Source: Gammaproteobacteria bacterium
GTDB taxonomy: Bacteria > Pseudomonadota > Gammaproteobacteria > Steroidobacterales > PWYM01
Direction of reading: 5' to 3'
DNA: 44,500 bases
Assembly: GCA_020832005.1 (NCBI GenBank)
Contig: JAFIFN010000015.1
Coordinates: 1 to 44,500, forward strand
The notes below the pieces were generated by a model. The model searched no databases. It worked only from the letters and a program-made list of their open reading frames with translations, and was not told the origin of the DNA. Of this stretch, positions 25,434-36,638 are shown one piece after another (the first letter of the stretch is position 1; every line of letters starts with the position of its first letter). Made by a program: the position numbers and the translations under genes.

Positions 25434-28175
25434 TCAGGCGGCTTTCGCAGCACCCGCGAGTTGCCGCAGGACGTAGTGCAGGATGCCGCCGTTCTCGTAG
25501 TACTCCCGCTCCTTGGGCGTATCGATGCGCACTATCGCATCGAAGCTGATCGATTTGCCGCTCTTTGGTTTCGCGGTGACGTGGACGGTCTTCGAACTGC
25601 CGTCAGCCAGGCCGGAAATGCTGATGGTCTCCTCGCCGGTGAGGCCGAGTGACTTCGCACTTTCGCCATCTGCATACTGCAGCGGCAGCACACCCATGCC
25701 GATCAGGTTCGAGCGATGGATGCGCTCGAAGCTCTCGGCGATGACGGCCTTTACGCCCAGAAGCACCGTGCCCTTGGCGGCCCAGTCACGCGATGAACCC
25801 GAGCCATATTCCTTGCCGGCCAGGATCACCAGCGGCACCTTGTCCTCGCGGTAACGCATGGCCGCGCCATAGATCGACATCTCCTCACCGCTGGGCATGT
25901 GGCGCGTGTAGCCACCCTCGCGCTCGACCAGCAGATTGCGCAGGCGGATATTGGCGAACGTGCCGCGCATCATGACCTCGTGGTTGCCACGACGTGAGCC
26001 GTAGGAGTTGAAGTCCACCGGGTCCACGCCCTGCTCGATCAGGTATTGGGCGGCCGGACTGTCTTTGGCGATACTGCCGGCAGGGGAGATGTGGTCAGTG
26101 GTGACCGAGTCGCCAAGCACTGCCAGCACCTTTGCATCGACAATGTCCTCGATGCCTTCGGGGGTGGCCTGCATGCCCTCGAAGTAGGGTGGATTCTTGA
26201 CATAGGTGGAGGCGTCATCCCAGGCATAGAGTTCACCCTCTGGGACGTCCAGGCTGTTCCAGTTCTCGTCGCCATCGAACACACCGGCATAACTGGATTT
26301 GAACATCGCCGAGCCGATCTTCTTCAGGATGATGTCCTGGATCTCGTTCGAGCTTGGCCAGATGTCACGCAGAAAAACCGGCTTGCCGTCGGCGTCATGG
26401 CCCAGTGGGTCGTTCTGCAGATCGATTTCCATGGTGCCCGCCAGTGCATAGGCAACCACCAGCGGCGGAGAGGCCAGGAAGTTCATCCGCACCTGCGGAT
26501 GAATGCGCCCCTCGAAGTTCCGGTTTCCCGACAGCACACTGCAGCCCACGAGGTCGGCGGCCTGCACCGCGGCGGCGATCTCGTCGCGCAGCGGACCGGA
26601 GTTGCCGATGCAGGTCGTGCAGCCATAGCCGACGATGTTGAAGCCCAGCGTCTCGAGGTCATCCAGCACGCCGGCGGCTTTCAGGTAATCGGTAACAACC
26701 TTGGAGCCAGGCGCCAGCGAGGTCTTCACCCACGGTTGTGACGACAGGCCACGGGCTGCGGCGTTTCTCGCCAGCAGGCCGGCACCCAGCATCACCGCCG
26801 GGTTGGATGTGTTGGTGCAACTGGTGATGGCGGCAATGAGCACCGCGCCGTCGCTGACATCGAAAGACTTGCCCTTCATGGTCACGCGGGCAATGCCCTT
26901 GGCCGGCGGACTGCCGACCGGGGCCGCGCCGCCCTCGGCTTCGAAATCAGCGACCGGCGCCGTCTTGCTGGCGCGCGCCTCGCGAATTGGTGCCAGGTGA
27001 TGCAGGAAGGTGGCCTTGGCGTCTTTCAGGGGGATACGGTCCTGCGGCCGCCGCGGGCCCGCGAGACTGGGCTCTACGGTGGCAAGATCGAGTGCCACGA
27101 CATCGGAATACAGGGCGTCTTCCTCGCCATCTTCGCGCCACATGCCCTGCTCGCGCGCATAGGCCTCGACCAGTGCCACCTGTTCGTCACTGCGCCCGGA
27201 CAGGCGCAGGTAATGCGTGGTCTCGCCATCGATCGGGAACATCGCGCAGGTGCTGCCGAACTCCGGCGACATGTTTCCGAGCGTGGCCCGGTCTGCCAGC
27301 GGCAGGTTTGCCAGCCCGTCGCCGAAGAACTCCACGAACTTGCCGACCACGCCGCGCTTGCGCAGCATCTCCGTGACGGTGAGTACAAGATCGGTGGCCG
27401 TCGTGCCCTCGCGCAGCTTGCCGGAGAAGCGCACGCCGATGACCTCCGGAATGAGCATGGTCACTGGCTGCCCGAGCATCGCCGCTTCGGCCTCGATACC
27501 GCCGACCCCCCAGCCCAGCACACCCAGGCCATTGATCATCGTGGTATGTGAATCGGTGCCGACCAGTGTATCGGGATAGGCCATTCGGCCCTTGTCGCCC
27601 GGCGCATCGAACACGACGCGCCCGAGAAACTCCAGGTTGACCTGGTGCACGATGCCGGTATTCGGCGGCACGACGCGGAAATTATCGAATGCCATCTGAC
27701 CCCAGCGCAGAAAGGAATAGCGCTCCTGGTTACGACTGAATTCGATGGCATTGTTACGCGACAGCGAGTCGGCCGATCCGTAGTTGTCGACCTGTACCGA
27801 GTGGTCGATGACCAGCTCGGCGGGCGACAGGGGATTGATGTGTTCTGCCTTGCCACCGAGCTTGACCACCGCTTCGCGCATGGCCGCAAGGTCGACCACC
27901 GCCGGCACGCCGGTGAAGTCCTGCAGGATCACACGTGCCGGTGTGAAGGAAATCTCCTTGCTCGGTTCCGCCTTCGGATCCCAGTTGGCCAGTGCCAGAA
28001 TGTCCTCACGCGTGACATTGACACCATCTTCGTGGCGCAGCAGGTTTTCCAGCAGCACCTTGAGCGAGTAGGGCAGTCGCCGGACATGCCCCTCCTTGAC
28101 CGCATCCAGGCGGAAGATCGTGTAGTCCTGGCCCTTGACCTTCAGGCTTGAGCGAGCTTGGAAGCTGTCCTTCAT
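25434..28175 (-). CDS. acnA: Aconitate hydratase A
   Basis: 913-aa iron-sulfur enzyme of the TCA and glyoxylate cycles, interconverting citrate and isocitrate. The Fe-S cysteines are in [12 protein letters not shown] and [15 protein letters not shown]. Other blocks are [52 protein letters not shown] and [16 protein letters not shown]. The length fits AcnA/IRP1-type aconitase, not the shorter AcnB. GAGAGGA (28181-28187) and ATG 28175 give a clear start. A perfect TATAAT lies upstream. Confidence 0.97.
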   Translation of the reverse strand: MKDSFQARSSLKVKGQDYTIFRLDAVKEGHVRRLPYSLKVLLENLLRHEDGVNVTREDILALANWDPKAEPSKEISFTPARVILQDFTGVPAVVDLAAMREAVVKLGGKAEHINPLSPAELVIDHSVQVDNYGSADSLSRNNAIEFSRNQERYSFLRWGQMAFDNFRVVPPNTGIVHQVNLEFLGRVVFDAPGDKGRMAYPDTLVGTDSHTTMINGLGVLGWGVGGIEAEAAMLGQPVTMLIPEVIGVRFSGKLREGTTATDLVLTVTEMLRKRGVVGKFVEFFGDGLANLPLADRATLGNMSPEFGSTCAMFPIDGETTHYLRLSGRSDEQVALVEAYAREQGMWREDGEEDALYSDVVALDLATVEPSLAGPRRPQDRIPLKDAKATFLHHLAPIREARASKTAPVADFEAEGGAAPVGSPPAKGIARVTMKGKSFDVSDGAVLIAAITSCTNTSNPAVMLGAGLLARNAAARGLSSQPWVKTSLAPGSKVVTDYLKAAGVLDDLETLGFNIVGYGCTTCIGNSGPLRDEIAAAVQAADLVGCSVLSGNRNFEGRIHPQVRMNFLASPPLVVAYALAGTMEIDLQNDPLGHDADGKPVFLRDIWPSSNEIQDIILKKIGSAMFKSSYAGVFDGDENWNSLDVPEGELYAWDDASTYVKNPPYFEGMQATPEGIEDIVDAKVLAVLGDSVTTDHISPAGSIAKDSPAAQYLIEQGVDPVDFNSYGSRRGNHEVMMRGTFANIRLRNLLVEREGGYTRHMPSGEEMSIYGAAMRYREDKVPLVILAGKEYGSGSSRDWAAKGTVLLGVKAVIAESFERIHRSNLIGMGVLPLQYADGESAKSLGLTGEETISISGLADGSSKTVHVTAKPKSGKSISFDAIVRIDTPKEREYYENGGILHYVLRQLAGAAKAA

Positions 28176-28211
28176 GGGTGTCCTCTCGTGGTTTTGCGCG
28201 TGTAATCACCC

Positions 28212-28220
28212 ATTATATCA
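28212..28220 (-). promoter_or_regulatory. Extended -10 promoter of acnA
   Basis: On the minus strand TGATATAAT combines the TGn extension (28218-28220) with a perfect TATAAT (28212-28217), in the 71-base gap between mnmA and acnA. No good -35 is seen at 16-18 bases upstream, which extended -10 promoters tolerate. The 5' leader before the ATG is about 30 bases. Confidence 0.65.
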
Positions 28221-28246
28221 GGCTGCTATGGGAGCCGGTTCCCGGT

Positions 28247-29389
28247 TCAAGGTGTTGCGGCACGCTTTTCGGGCAGGCTGGCCATCACCGTGCTGTCGCG
28301 GATGACGCCGCCGCCGAGGCATACCTGGCCGCTGTAGAGCACGGCGTACTGCCCAGGGGCCACGCCACGCTGTGGCGATTCGAAAACCAGCTCGAGATCA
28401 GTGTCGCCGGTCCATGACAGGGTCACCGGCTGCAGCGGTTGGCGATGCCGAATGCGGGCCAGCGCTGCCATTGGAGCTGCGTGCGCGAGGCCTTCAGGTA
28501 CCTGATTGATCCAATGCAGTTGCTTCACGCGCAGCGAGGCGCTGAGCAGCCACGGGTGATCGGCGCCCTGCACGACCACCAGGGTGTTGTCGGCGACACG
28601 CTTGGCCGCGACGTACCAGGGCGCCTCATCGGCATTGGCCATTCCGCCCAGGCCCAGGCCCCCGCGCTGGCCGAGGGTGAAAAAGGCAAGCCCGTCGTGG
28701 CGCCCAATCACCCGACCATGTTCGTCCTCGATCGGCCCGGACGTGGCCTCAAGGTGCTCGGCGAGGAAGGCCTTGAACGGCCGCTCGCCGATAAAACAGA
28801 TGCCGGTGCTGTCGGCACGGTCCCAGTTGGGCAGCCCGATGTCGCGGGCCAGCGTGCGTACCTGGTCCTTCGTGAGATCACCGAGGGGAAATACTGCCCT
28901 GGCAAGCGACGACTCGGGCACGGCATGCAGGAAATAGGTCTGATCCTTCTGCGGATCCGCCGCGCACAATAACTGCGTATGACCGTTATCAACGCGCACG
29001 CGTGCGTAATGACCCGTGGCCAGAAAATCGGCCCCCAGCCTTTGTGCATGACGCAGGCATTCGCCGAATTTGATTTCACGATTGCACAGCACATCGGGGT
29101 TGGGTGTTCGCCCGGCAGCGTAGTCGTCCAGGAAACTGCGGAACACCCGCTCGCGATACTCATCGGCAAAGTTCGCATGATGCAGCGTGATGCCGAGCCG
29201 CTCGGCGACCCGGCGCGCCGCCTGCAGGTCTTCAGCAGCCGTGCAGTAGCCGGCCGTGTCTTCCCAGTTGGTCATGTGCAGGGCTTCAACCCGATAACCC
29301 TGCTGCATGAGCAACCAGGCCGCGACGGCAGAGTCGACGCCGCCGGACAGTGCGACCATGATCAGATCATCGTGTCCGGGGGCGGCCAT
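28247..29389 (-). CDS. mnmA: tRNA-specific 2-thiouridylase MnmA
   Basis: 380-aa ATP-dependent enzyme making 2-thiouridine at position 34 of tRNA-Lys, -Glu and -Gln. The PP-loop is VALSGGVDSAVAAWLL; GRTPNPDVLCNREIKF carries the first catalytic Cys (near 110), and STGICFIGERPF carries the second. FFTLGQRGGLGLGG is also conserved. ATG 29389 matches other MnmA starts; GTG 29425 would add 12 residues. nudJ lies directly upstream, as in E. coli, but hflD and purB do not follow here. Confidence 0.97.
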   Translation of the reverse strand: MAAPGHDDLIMVALSGGVDSAVAAWLLMQQGYRVEALHMTNWEDTAGYCTAAEDLQAARRVAERLGITLHHANFADEYRERVFRSFLDDYAAGRTPNPDVLCNREIKFGECLRHAQRLGADFLATGHYARVRVDNGHTQLLCAADPQKDQTYFLHAVPESSLARAVFPLGDLTKDQVRTLARDIGLPNWDRADSTGICFIGERPFKAFLAEHLEATSGPIEDEHGRVIGRHDGLAFFTLGQRGGLGLGGMANADEAPWYVAAKRVADNTLVVVQGADHPWLLSASLRVKQLHWINQVPEGLAHAAPMAALARIRHRQPLQPVTLSWTGDTDLELVFESPQRGVAPGQYAVLYSGQVCLGGGVIRDSTVMASLPEKRAATP

Positions 29390-29439
29390 GTGAGTAGTGG
29401 CGTCGCGCAGCGGGCTGTTCGCCACTGCGGGCGGCGGGC

Positions 29440-29925
29440 TCAGCGCCCGGCCGCCTGCAGCAGCTTGTCGGGAGACGACGCTTCAACCTGCGTCAGGCAG
29501 TCCAGCGGGTACCGCACGCCTGAGAGGTAGTCATCGATACAGCGAAGCACCATCGGGCTGCGCAGTCGGTTGGGCTGGGCGGCGATCTGCGCGCGCGTCA
29601 TCCACAAGGCATTGAGGATGCCGGTATCGAGGCTGCGTTCGGCATCATGACCACGGCACTGACCGGCAAAAGCCACACGCAGGTAGCTGCGCGCCTGATC
29701 GGGGGTCTGCCAAAGGTAGATCCCGGTGACAGCCTCGGGCTCCAGCGCCCAGGCGGTCTCCTCGAGGGTCTCGCGGATGACTGCCTCGACAAGCGATTCA
29801 CCATGCTCGACGTGGCCGGCAGGCTGATTGAGAACACTCAGGCCACCGATCAGTTCCTCGACCATCAGGAACTTGCCTGACTGCTCGACAATGGCGGCAA
29901 CGGTGACGTCAATTCCAGTATTCAT
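29440..29925 (-). CDS. nudJ: NUDIX phosphatase NudJ
   Basis: 161-aa NUDIX hydrolase acting on nucleoside tri- and diphosphates and thiamine pyrophosphates in E. coli. The NUDIX box is GHVEHGESLVEAVIRETLEET, with A in place of the usual final G (ETAW). QPAGHVEHGE and RYPLDCL at the C-terminus match NudJ. It precedes mnmA by a short gap on the minus strand, the same pair as in E. coli. The start codon is only 8 bases after a perfect TATAAT, so the mRNA may be leaderless or nearly so. Confidence 0.92.
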   Translation of the reverse strand: MNTGIDVTVAAIVEQSGKFLMVEELIGGLSVLNQPAGHVEHGESLVEAVIRETLEETAWALEPEAVTGIYLWQTPDQARSYLRVAFAGQCRGHDAERSLDTGILNALWMTRAQIAAQPNRLRSPMVLRCIDDYLSGVRYPLDCLTQVEASSPDKLLQAAGR

Positions 29926-29933
29926 GACCCGGT

Positions 29934-29939
29934 ATTATA
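29934..29939 (-). promoter_or_regulatory. Perfect -10 element very close to nudJ start
   Basis: TATAAT on the minus strand lies only 8 bases before the nudJ ATG (29923-29925). If used, the transcript would start at or next to the initiation codon. No TTGACA-like -35 is seen at standard spacing; a CTGG-rich stretch lies there instead. A different, longer transcript is also possible. Confidence 0.45.
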
Positions 29940-29949
29940 GCGGGATTGG

Positions 29950-29965
29950 ATGGCTGACCAGCCAT
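29950..29965. promoter_or_regulatory. Inverted repeat upstream of nudJ
   Basis: ATGGCTG, AC, CAGCCAT forms a perfect 7-2-7 palindrome about 25 bases before the nudJ start and just upstream of its -10 element, overlapping the expected -35 region. It could be a repressor or activator site. No regulator gene is adjacent, so this is a candidate only. Confidence 0.45.
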
Positions 29966-30125
29966 TCGGTATGGTCCGGACAACAGGCCTGCGTGGTCTG
30001 CAGGCGACCACAGCACTGCGGATGATGGAAACCCGGCGCCGATGGCCGTGGCATCGATACGACAGGGGCAGGTCCGTCGGGTTCACGCAGGACTGCGCGG
30101 CTTGATTGCGGGGCTCCGCAACCCG

Positions 30126-30629
30126 CTACATGCGCAGTTCGCGCAGTTCCTGGGCCGGTTCGCAGGCCACCCACAGCTCTTCGAAGCGCGTCAGATACTT
30201 GCGCGCGACTGCGGGTTCGAAAGTATCCGAGAGACCCTCCCAGCGCGACGCATCGGCGCGAAACATCAATGCCGAGTCGTCGGCGATGAGATAGGCCTCC
30301 GGGTAGACGCGCAGCTCTTCATGCAGGTGGCGGAATTCGATGTAACTGTTGAGGCGCCGGCCCATGGTCACGAAGCGGTGACTGATCTTGATTGCGCGGG
30401 AAGGCTGCGCAATGAGCACGCGCACGCGGGTGAAGCTGCGTGACAGCACGAATCGCTTCGCGGCCTCCAGAAAATCATCGTGGGCGTAGATCTGGGGCTC
30501 GAGGTCGTGCGTGAAAATTGACAGCATGCGCTGTGCGACACCGGTGACCTCGACCACCGCGGCACGTACTTCCTGCTGGCTGGCAAGAATGCGTCGCTGG
30601 CTGCGGCGGATTATGTGTTGTTGGCTCAT
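30126..30629 (-). CDS. DUF7931-like hypothetical protein
   Basis: 167-aa soluble protein, last of an overlapping set of four genes. It starts MSQQHIIRRSQRRILASQ and has conserved-looking blocks SIFTHDLEPQIYAHDDFLEAAKRFVL, RVRVLIAQPSRAIK and ALMFRADASRWEGL. It resembles the DUF7931 proteins found beside GNAT acetyltransferases. The pattern (strand-helix with a positional D-H-D-D element) recalls phospholipase-D-like folds, but no HKD motif is present. Function unknown. Its ATG overlaps the acetyltransferase stop by four bases (ATGA). Confidence 0.78.
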   Translation of the reverse strand: MSQQHIIRRSQRRILASQQEVRAAVVEVTGVAQRMLSIFTHDLEPQIYAHDDFLEAAKRFVLSRSFTRVRVLIAQPSRAIKISHRFVTMGRRLNSYIEFRHLHEELRVYPEAYLIADDSALMFRADASRWEGLSDTFEPAVARKYLTRFEELWVACEPAQELRELRM

Positions 30630-31078
30630 TTCAGCGTCAACTGCATCCCGATGTGTGCGATGCCGGCCTCGAGGAATTCCTCGCCGAACGGCACAAAGCC
30701 CAGTCGCCGGTAGAAGCCAAGGGCCTGCACCTGGCTGTGCAGTACCAGCCGCCCGATCTCCTCGCGTCCTGCCAGCGAGATCAGCGCGGTCATCAGGAGC
30801 ATGCCAACGCCGCTCCCCCGATGCTCCTTGAGCACGGCAACGCGTCCCACTCTACCGGAGGGGTGCAGGCGCGCTGTGCCAACTGCGTCACGTTTTGGGT
30901 CCCATGCCAGCACGTGAATGCAGATCGCATCGTCGTCGTCCCACTCCAGCGCCTCGGGGACTCGCTGTTCGTCGATGAATACACGCCGCCGGACATGCAT
31001 CAGATCTGCGCGGTCGGTGTCCCAGCTGGCCGTCGTCACGGTATAGCCGCCGGCGCCTGACAGCACGGGCGGGCTCAT
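30626..31078 (-). CDS. GNAT-family N-acetyltransferase
   Basis: 150-aa acetyltransferase with the GNAT acetyl-CoA loop in VGRVAVLKEHRGSGVGMLLM (residues about 80-100), followed by LVLHSQVQALGFYRRLGFVPFGEEF. The DDDDAICIHVLAWD segment is the substrate-side strand, typical of ElaA-like small GNATs (YjcF type). The substrate is not evident. The start (MSPPVLSG) overlaps the stop of the oxygenase gene by four bases, and its stop overlaps the DUF7931-like start, so these are one transcript. Confidence 0.9.
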   Translation of the reverse strand: MSPPVLSGAGGYTVTTASWDTDRADLMHVRRRVFIDEQRVPEALEWDDDDAICIHVLAWDPKRDAVGTARLHPSGRVGRVAVLKEHRGSGVGMLLMTALISLAGREEIGRLVLHSQVQALGFYRRLGFVPFGEEFLEAGIAHIGMQLTLK

Positions 31079-32253
31079 GGTTTGGCCCAGTCGAGCCAGC
31101 CACGCCTGAACAGTTCGGCAAGCAGCGACAACCCGGCCCCGCGGGCCCTGCCGCGCGGGACTGCCCGGGCCGCCACTCGACGGCGGTGGCCTGCCAGCGC
31201 GCGCGCCAGTGCGTGGCAGCCGCGCGGCAGCTCGAAACATTCGCCGTTGACGAAGAGTTCGGCAGTCGCACCCCGTCGGAGCCATGCTGCGCGGCAGGCT
31301 GGATCCAGGACCAGCACGCGGCCGCCAGCCAGTGCGCGTTCCAGCCCCTGGCCCGTGGGCGCGCCTCGTCGGGGTCGGGGTGTGAGCCACGGCTTTATGT
31401 CCGTCACCAGGCGACCCATGGCCCGGCCGAGCGCGTGCCGCTCATCGGGCAGCGCTGCCAGCAGGTCCTGCAGGCGGCGCAGAACAGCCTCGTCGAGTTC
31501 GCCGTGGCGCGCCGCATCGGCCGCAAGGCCTGCGTCAGCGTAGCGCGGCAGCGTCGCGCCGCTCAGGCGTTCTTCGAGCATCACGGCGGCAAGCTCCCCG
31601 GCATCCGGGGCCCGAAAGCCCAGTGACGCGGTGATGCAGGGCGCCGCGCCGTCACCGGCGATGCCGAAGTGTGGAATCCCCGGCGGCAGGTAGAGGATGT
31701 CACCCGGTGTGAGCGTCCAGCTGCGCGTGGCCTCGAAATGTCGCAGCACCGGCAGCGGTGCACCCCGCAGCAACGCAGCGTCGTGGCGACGGCTGCCGAT
31801 GCGCCACTGCCGCGTGCCCTGCAGCTGGACGAGAAAGACGTCGTACTGATCCACGTGCGGCCCGACCGTGCCGCCCGGTGCGGCGATGCTGATCATTACG
31901 TCATCGCGGCGCCAGGCGGGCAGGAATTCCACGAGTTCAAACAGTCTGGCGGCGCGCGGCAGGAGGCTGTCGGTGTCCTGAATGAGCAGCGTCCAGTCGC
32001 GCGCGGGCAGCCCCGAGAGTTGCTCGGCCGTGAACGGGCCCTGTGCCAGCGTCCAGGCGCGGTATCTTCGGTGCTGCACCAGGCGCGATTCGGTCTGCGC
32101 GTCGAGGCTCAGGCCGGCGATGGTGTCGGCGTCCGGCAGATTGAATGCATCCGGGTCGAAAGCCTGGCGCAGCAGTCGTGGCTGCTGCTGCCAGTGACGT
32201 GCCAGAAATCCCGCTGCATCAAGGCCCCGTGGCCAACGCAGGCTCACAGGCAC
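31075..32253 (-). CDS. RoxA-like ribosomal oxygenase (JmjC/cupin, YcfD family)
   Basis: 392-aa iron and 2-oxoglutarate dependent oxygenase. The iron ligands are the H-x-D in GGTVGPHVDQYDVFLVQLQG and the later His in PPGIPHFG. A winged-helix-like C-terminal part follows. In E. coli the family member RoxA/YcfD hydroxylates an arginine of ribosomal protein L16. It starts with GTG immediately after the purB stop, and is in the same strand set. The C-terminal part is Arg/Ala-rich, and I cannot verify the protein substrate from sequence. Confidence 0.9.
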   Translation of the reverse strand: MPVSLRWPRGLDAAGFLARHWQQQPRLLRQAFDPDAFNLPDADTIAGLSLDAQTESRLVQHRRYRAWTLAQGPFTAEQLSGLPARDWTLLIQDTDSLLPRAARLFELVEFLPAWRRDDVMISIAAPGGTVGPHVDQYDVFLVQLQGTRQWRIGSRRHDAALLRGAPLPVLRHFEATRSWTLTPGDILYLPPGIPHFGIAGDGAAPCITASLGFRAPDAGELAAVMLEERLSGATLPRYADAGLAADAARHGELDEAVLRRLQDLLAALPDERHALGRAMGRLVTDIKPWLTPRPRRGAPTGQGLERALAGGRVLVLDPACRAAWLRRGATAELFVNGECFELPRGCHALARALAGHRRRVAARAVPRGRARGAGLSLLAELFRRGWLDWAKP

Positions 32254-33737
<1,484 letters not shown>

Positions 33738-35126
33738 GTGTCTGACAAGGATTTTCGCGTCGAGCGTGACAGCATGGGCGAACTCAAGGTGCCGGCCTCG
33801 GCGCTGTGGGGCGCGCAGACGCAGCGGGCCGTTGAGAATTTCCCGATCAGTGGACTGACCATGCCGCGCGGTTTCATCCGCGCCCTGGGACTGACCAAGT
33901 GGGCGGCGGCCGGCGCCAATCGCGATCTCGGCCTGCTCGATGCGGCCGTGAGCAAGGCCATCCAGCAGGCGGCGGAGGCGGTCGCGGCCGGCAGTCATGA
34001 CGGCGAGTTCCCGGTCGATGTGTTCCAGACCGGCTCGGGCACGAGTTCGAACATGAATGCCAACGAGGTGATCGCCACGCTGGCAAGCCAGGCTGCCGGA
34101 CAGCCTGTGCATCCCAATGATCACGTCAACATGGGCCAAAGCTCGAACGACGTGATTCCCACCTGTATTCACGTCAGCGCAGCTCTGGGTCTGACCGAAG
34201 AACTGCTGCCCGCCCTTGATCACCTGGCCGGTATCATCGAGACACGGGCCGCCGAGCTTGAGCGCGTCGTCAAGACCGGACGGACCCACCTGATGGATGC
34301 GATGCCGGTCACCCTGGCGCAGGAACTCGGTGGCTGGGCCACACAGATCCGCAATGGTTATCAGCGCGTTGCCGGCGTGCTGCCGCGCCTGTCGGCGCTG
34401 GCCCAGGGGGGAACGGCGGTGGGCACCGGCATCAACGCCCATCCCGAGTTCGCCGCCCGGGTTGCGGCACTGCTGGCCGATCGCACCGGGATTGCGTTTC
34501 GGCCGGCCGATGATTTCTTCGAGGCACTGGCCTGTCAGGACACGGCTGTGGAGCTTTCCGGTCAGCTCAAGACGGTGGCCGTGAGCCTGATGAAAATCGC
34601 CAACGACCTGCGCTGGATGAATTCCGGGCCACTGGCCGGGCTCTCCGAAATCGCGCTGCCGGCGCTGCAGCCGGGTTCGAGCATCATGCCGGGCAAGGTC
34701 AATCCGGTGATCCCCGAAGCTGCGGCCATGGTGGCCGCCCAGGTCATCGGTAATGATGCGACCATCACGGTGGCGGGCCAGTCCGGCAGCTTCCAGCTCA
34801 ATGTGATGCTCCCGGTGATCGCCTACAACCTGCTGCAGAGCGTGTCGTTGCTGGCCAATGCCTCGCGGGCCCTGGGCGATGCGGCCATTGCAGGCTTCAG
34901 CGTCAACGAGGCGAATCTGCAGGATGCCCTGGCGCGCAATCCGATCCTGGTCACCGCCCTGAACCCGGTTATCGGCTACGAGAAGGGCGCTGCCGTGGCG
35001 AAAAAGGCCTATGCACAGGGCCGTCCCATTCTTGAGGTTGCGGTCGAGGAAACCGGTCTGGATGCCGAAGAGCTGGCGCGACTTCTCGATCCGCTTAGCC
35101 TCACGCAGGGCGGCATCAAGGGTTGA
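33738..35126 (+). CDS. fumC: Class II fumarase FumC
   Basis: 462-aa enzyme catalysing fumarate to malate in the TCA cycle. The superfamily signature is GSSIMPGKVNPVIPEA; TGSGTSSNMNANEVIA and HPNDHVNMGQSSNDVIPT carry substrate-binding residues. It is the oxygen-stable, iron-free type. The start is GTG 33738, six bases after an AAGGAG. The stop overlaps the TTG start of the NUDIX gene, so the next gene is translationally coupled. Confidence 0.97.
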   Translation: MSDKDFRVERDSMGELKVPASALWGAQTQRAVENFPISGLTMPRGFIRALGLTKWAAAGANRDLGLLDAAVSKAIQQAAEAVAAGSHDGEFPVDVFQTGSGTSSNMNANEVIATLASQAAGQPVHPNDHVNMGQSSNDVIPTCIHVSAALGLTEELLPALDHLAGIIETRAAELERVVKTGRTHLMDAMPVTLAQELGGWATQIRNGYQRVAGVLPRLSALAQGGTAVGTGINAHPEFAARVAALLADRTGIAFRPADDFFEALACQDTAVELSGQLKTVAVSLMKIANDLRWMNSGPLAGLSEIALPALQPGSSIMPGKVNPVIPEAAAMVAAQVIGNDATITVAGQSGSFQLNVMLPVIAYNLLQSVSLLANASRALGDAAIAGFSVNEANLQDALARNPILVTALNPVIGYEKGAAVAKKAYAQGRPILEVAVEETGLDAEELARLLDPLSLTQGGIKG

Positions 35127-35767
35127 ACTTGGCGCATGAACGACGTTTCCTCGCGGCCGATCGCCAGCATGTGCTCGGCCGACTCGGGCCGACGCTGCGT
35201 GCAGGCGAGGCGGCAGGGGCCCGGCTGAGCGATACCGCATCCGCAAGGCTGGCGCGCGAGCTCGCCGAGCCCGTCATGCCCGCGGCCGTGCTCGTGCCCC
35301 TGCTGGAGCGCAGTGGCGGGCGCCTGCAGGTGCTGTTCACCGAGCGTGCCGACCATCTTCGTCGTCACCCGGGCCAGATCAGCTTTCCGGGCGGCAGGAT
35401 CGAGCATGTCGATGGCAGTGCCGTGAATGCCGCGCTGCGCGAAGCCGAGGAGGAAATCGGATTGCCGGCCACTGCCGTGGAAATCGCCGGCTTTCTGGCG
35501 CCACAGATGACGGTGACCGGTTTCAGCGTCACCGCCGTCGTGGGACTGGTCACCGCCGGCGACTTCGTGGCGACGCCTGATCCCGGCGAGGTCGCTGCTG
35601 TATTCGAGGTGCCGCTCGAGTATTTTCTCGATGAACGCAACGAGCAGCGGAGCATGCGGGAATACCTTGGCAGAAGTTTCGCCACGGTCGAGTATCAGTG
35701 GCAAGACCGAAGAATCTGGGGCGCCACCGCAATGATGTTGGAAAGATTGGTATCTATCATAAAATAA
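35123..35767 (+). CDS. nudL: CoA-type NUDIX pyrophosphatase (NudL-like)
   Basis: 214-aa NUDIX hydrolase of the NudL type, which cleaves coenzyme A and its derivatives to 3',5'-ADP and phosphopantetheine. The CoA-specific motif is LFTERADHLRRHPGQISFPGG; the NUDIX box continues as GGRIEHVDGSAVNAALREAEEEIG. The start appears to be TTG 35123 overlapping the fumC stop (TTGA); no in-frame ATG precedes the conserved part. mazG follows after 10 bases. The C-terminal WGATAMMLERLV matches the family. Confidence 0.9.
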   Translation: MNLAHERRFLAADRQHVLGRLGPTLRAGEAAGARLSDTASARLARELAEPVMPAAVLVPLLERSGGRLQVLFTERADHLRRHPGQISFPGGRIEHVDGSAVNAALREAEEEIGLPATAVEIAGFLAPQMTVTGFSVTAVVGLVTAGDFVATPDPGEVAAVFEVPLEYFLDERNEQRSMREYLGRSFATVEYQWQDRRIWGATAMMLERLVSIIK

Positions 35768-35777
35768 ACATTAAGTT

Positions 35778-36578
35778 ATGGAAGATATCTCGAAACTTAT
35801 TGACATCATGCGCCGCTTGCGCGATCCGCAGACCGGATGCGCCTGGGATCGGCGCCAGACCTTTCGCAGTATTGCGCCCTACACCATCGAGGAGGCCTAC
35901 GAGGTCGCCGATGCGATCGAGCGCGATGCGATGGACGAACTGCGGGATGAGCTTGGCGACCTGCTGCTGCAGGTCGTGTTTCACGCGCAGATGGCCGAGG
36001 AGCGCGAGCTGTTCGCGTTTCCCGATGTCATAAACGCTATATGTGAAAAGATGATACGTCGGCATCCTCATGTATTTTCTGATGACGCGACGGCAGATGA
36101 GGACACGCTGCGCGAACGCTGGGAAGCCAGCAAGCGCGCCGAGCGCAGGGCGCGCCAGTCCCAGGCCAGCGATGGCGCGCCAGGTCTGCTCGATGATGTG
36201 CCGGTTGCACTGCCCGGGCTGACACGCGCGTGGAAACTCTCGGCCCGTGCCGCGACTGTCGGCTTCGAGTGGACTGATGAATCCGCCGTGCGCGCAAAAG
36301 TGGCCGAGGAACTCGCTGAACTCGACGAACTGCTGGCCGAGGGTGAGCGCGGCGCCAGGCTCGAAGACGAGTTCGGCGACGTGTTCTTCGCACTCGTGAA
36401 TCTGTGTCGTCATACCGGTGTCGACCCCGAGGCCTGCCTGCGCCGGACCAACGAGAAGTTCCTGCGTCGTTTCGCACATGTGGAGGCCTGCGTCGATGGC
36501 GCGGGGCAGCGCTGGGAAGACACGGACCTTGATGCGCTCGAAGCCCACTGGCAGGCCGCCAAGGCGAAGGGCCTGTGA
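35778..36578 (+). CDS. mazG: Nucleoside triphosphate pyrophosphohydrolase MazG
   Basis: 266-aa all-helical NTP pyrophosphatase that removes the pyrophosphate of nucleoside triphosphates and can lower ppGpp. It has two MazG halves with EExxE-like acidic sites: EEAYEVADAIERDAMDELRDELGD (about 39-62) and LAELDELLAEGERGARLEDEFGDVFF (near 180). WDRRQTFRSI near residue 25 is typical. The length matches E. coli MazG (263). The start at 35778 has no good ribosome-binding site, and the DNA around the start and near 36020-36080 is AT-rich compared with the rest. Confidence 0.95.
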   Translation: MEDISKLIDIMRRLRDPQTGCAWDRRQTFRSIAPYTIEEAYEVADAIERDAMDELRDELGDLLLQVVFHAQMAEERELFAFPDVINAICEKMIRRHPHVFSDDATADEDTLRERWEASKRAERRARQSQASDGAPGLLDDVPVALPGLTRAWKLSARAATVGFEWTDESAVRAKVAEELAELDELLAEGERGARLEDEFGDVFFALVNLCRHTGVDPEACLRRTNEKFLRRFAHVEACVDGAGQRWEDTDLDALEAHWQAAKAKGL

Positions 36579-36638
36579 GCGCGCTGGCAAAGCGAGTGCG
36601 CGGCCAGCGTGTCATGCCGGTGGCCGGGGTCTGAGGCG

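Noticed and set aside
31079-31390. Longer start for the GNAT gene
   Set aside because: The frame extends upstream, but it would overlap the oxygenase gene by more than 300 bases; the ATGA overlap at 31078 is the expected start.
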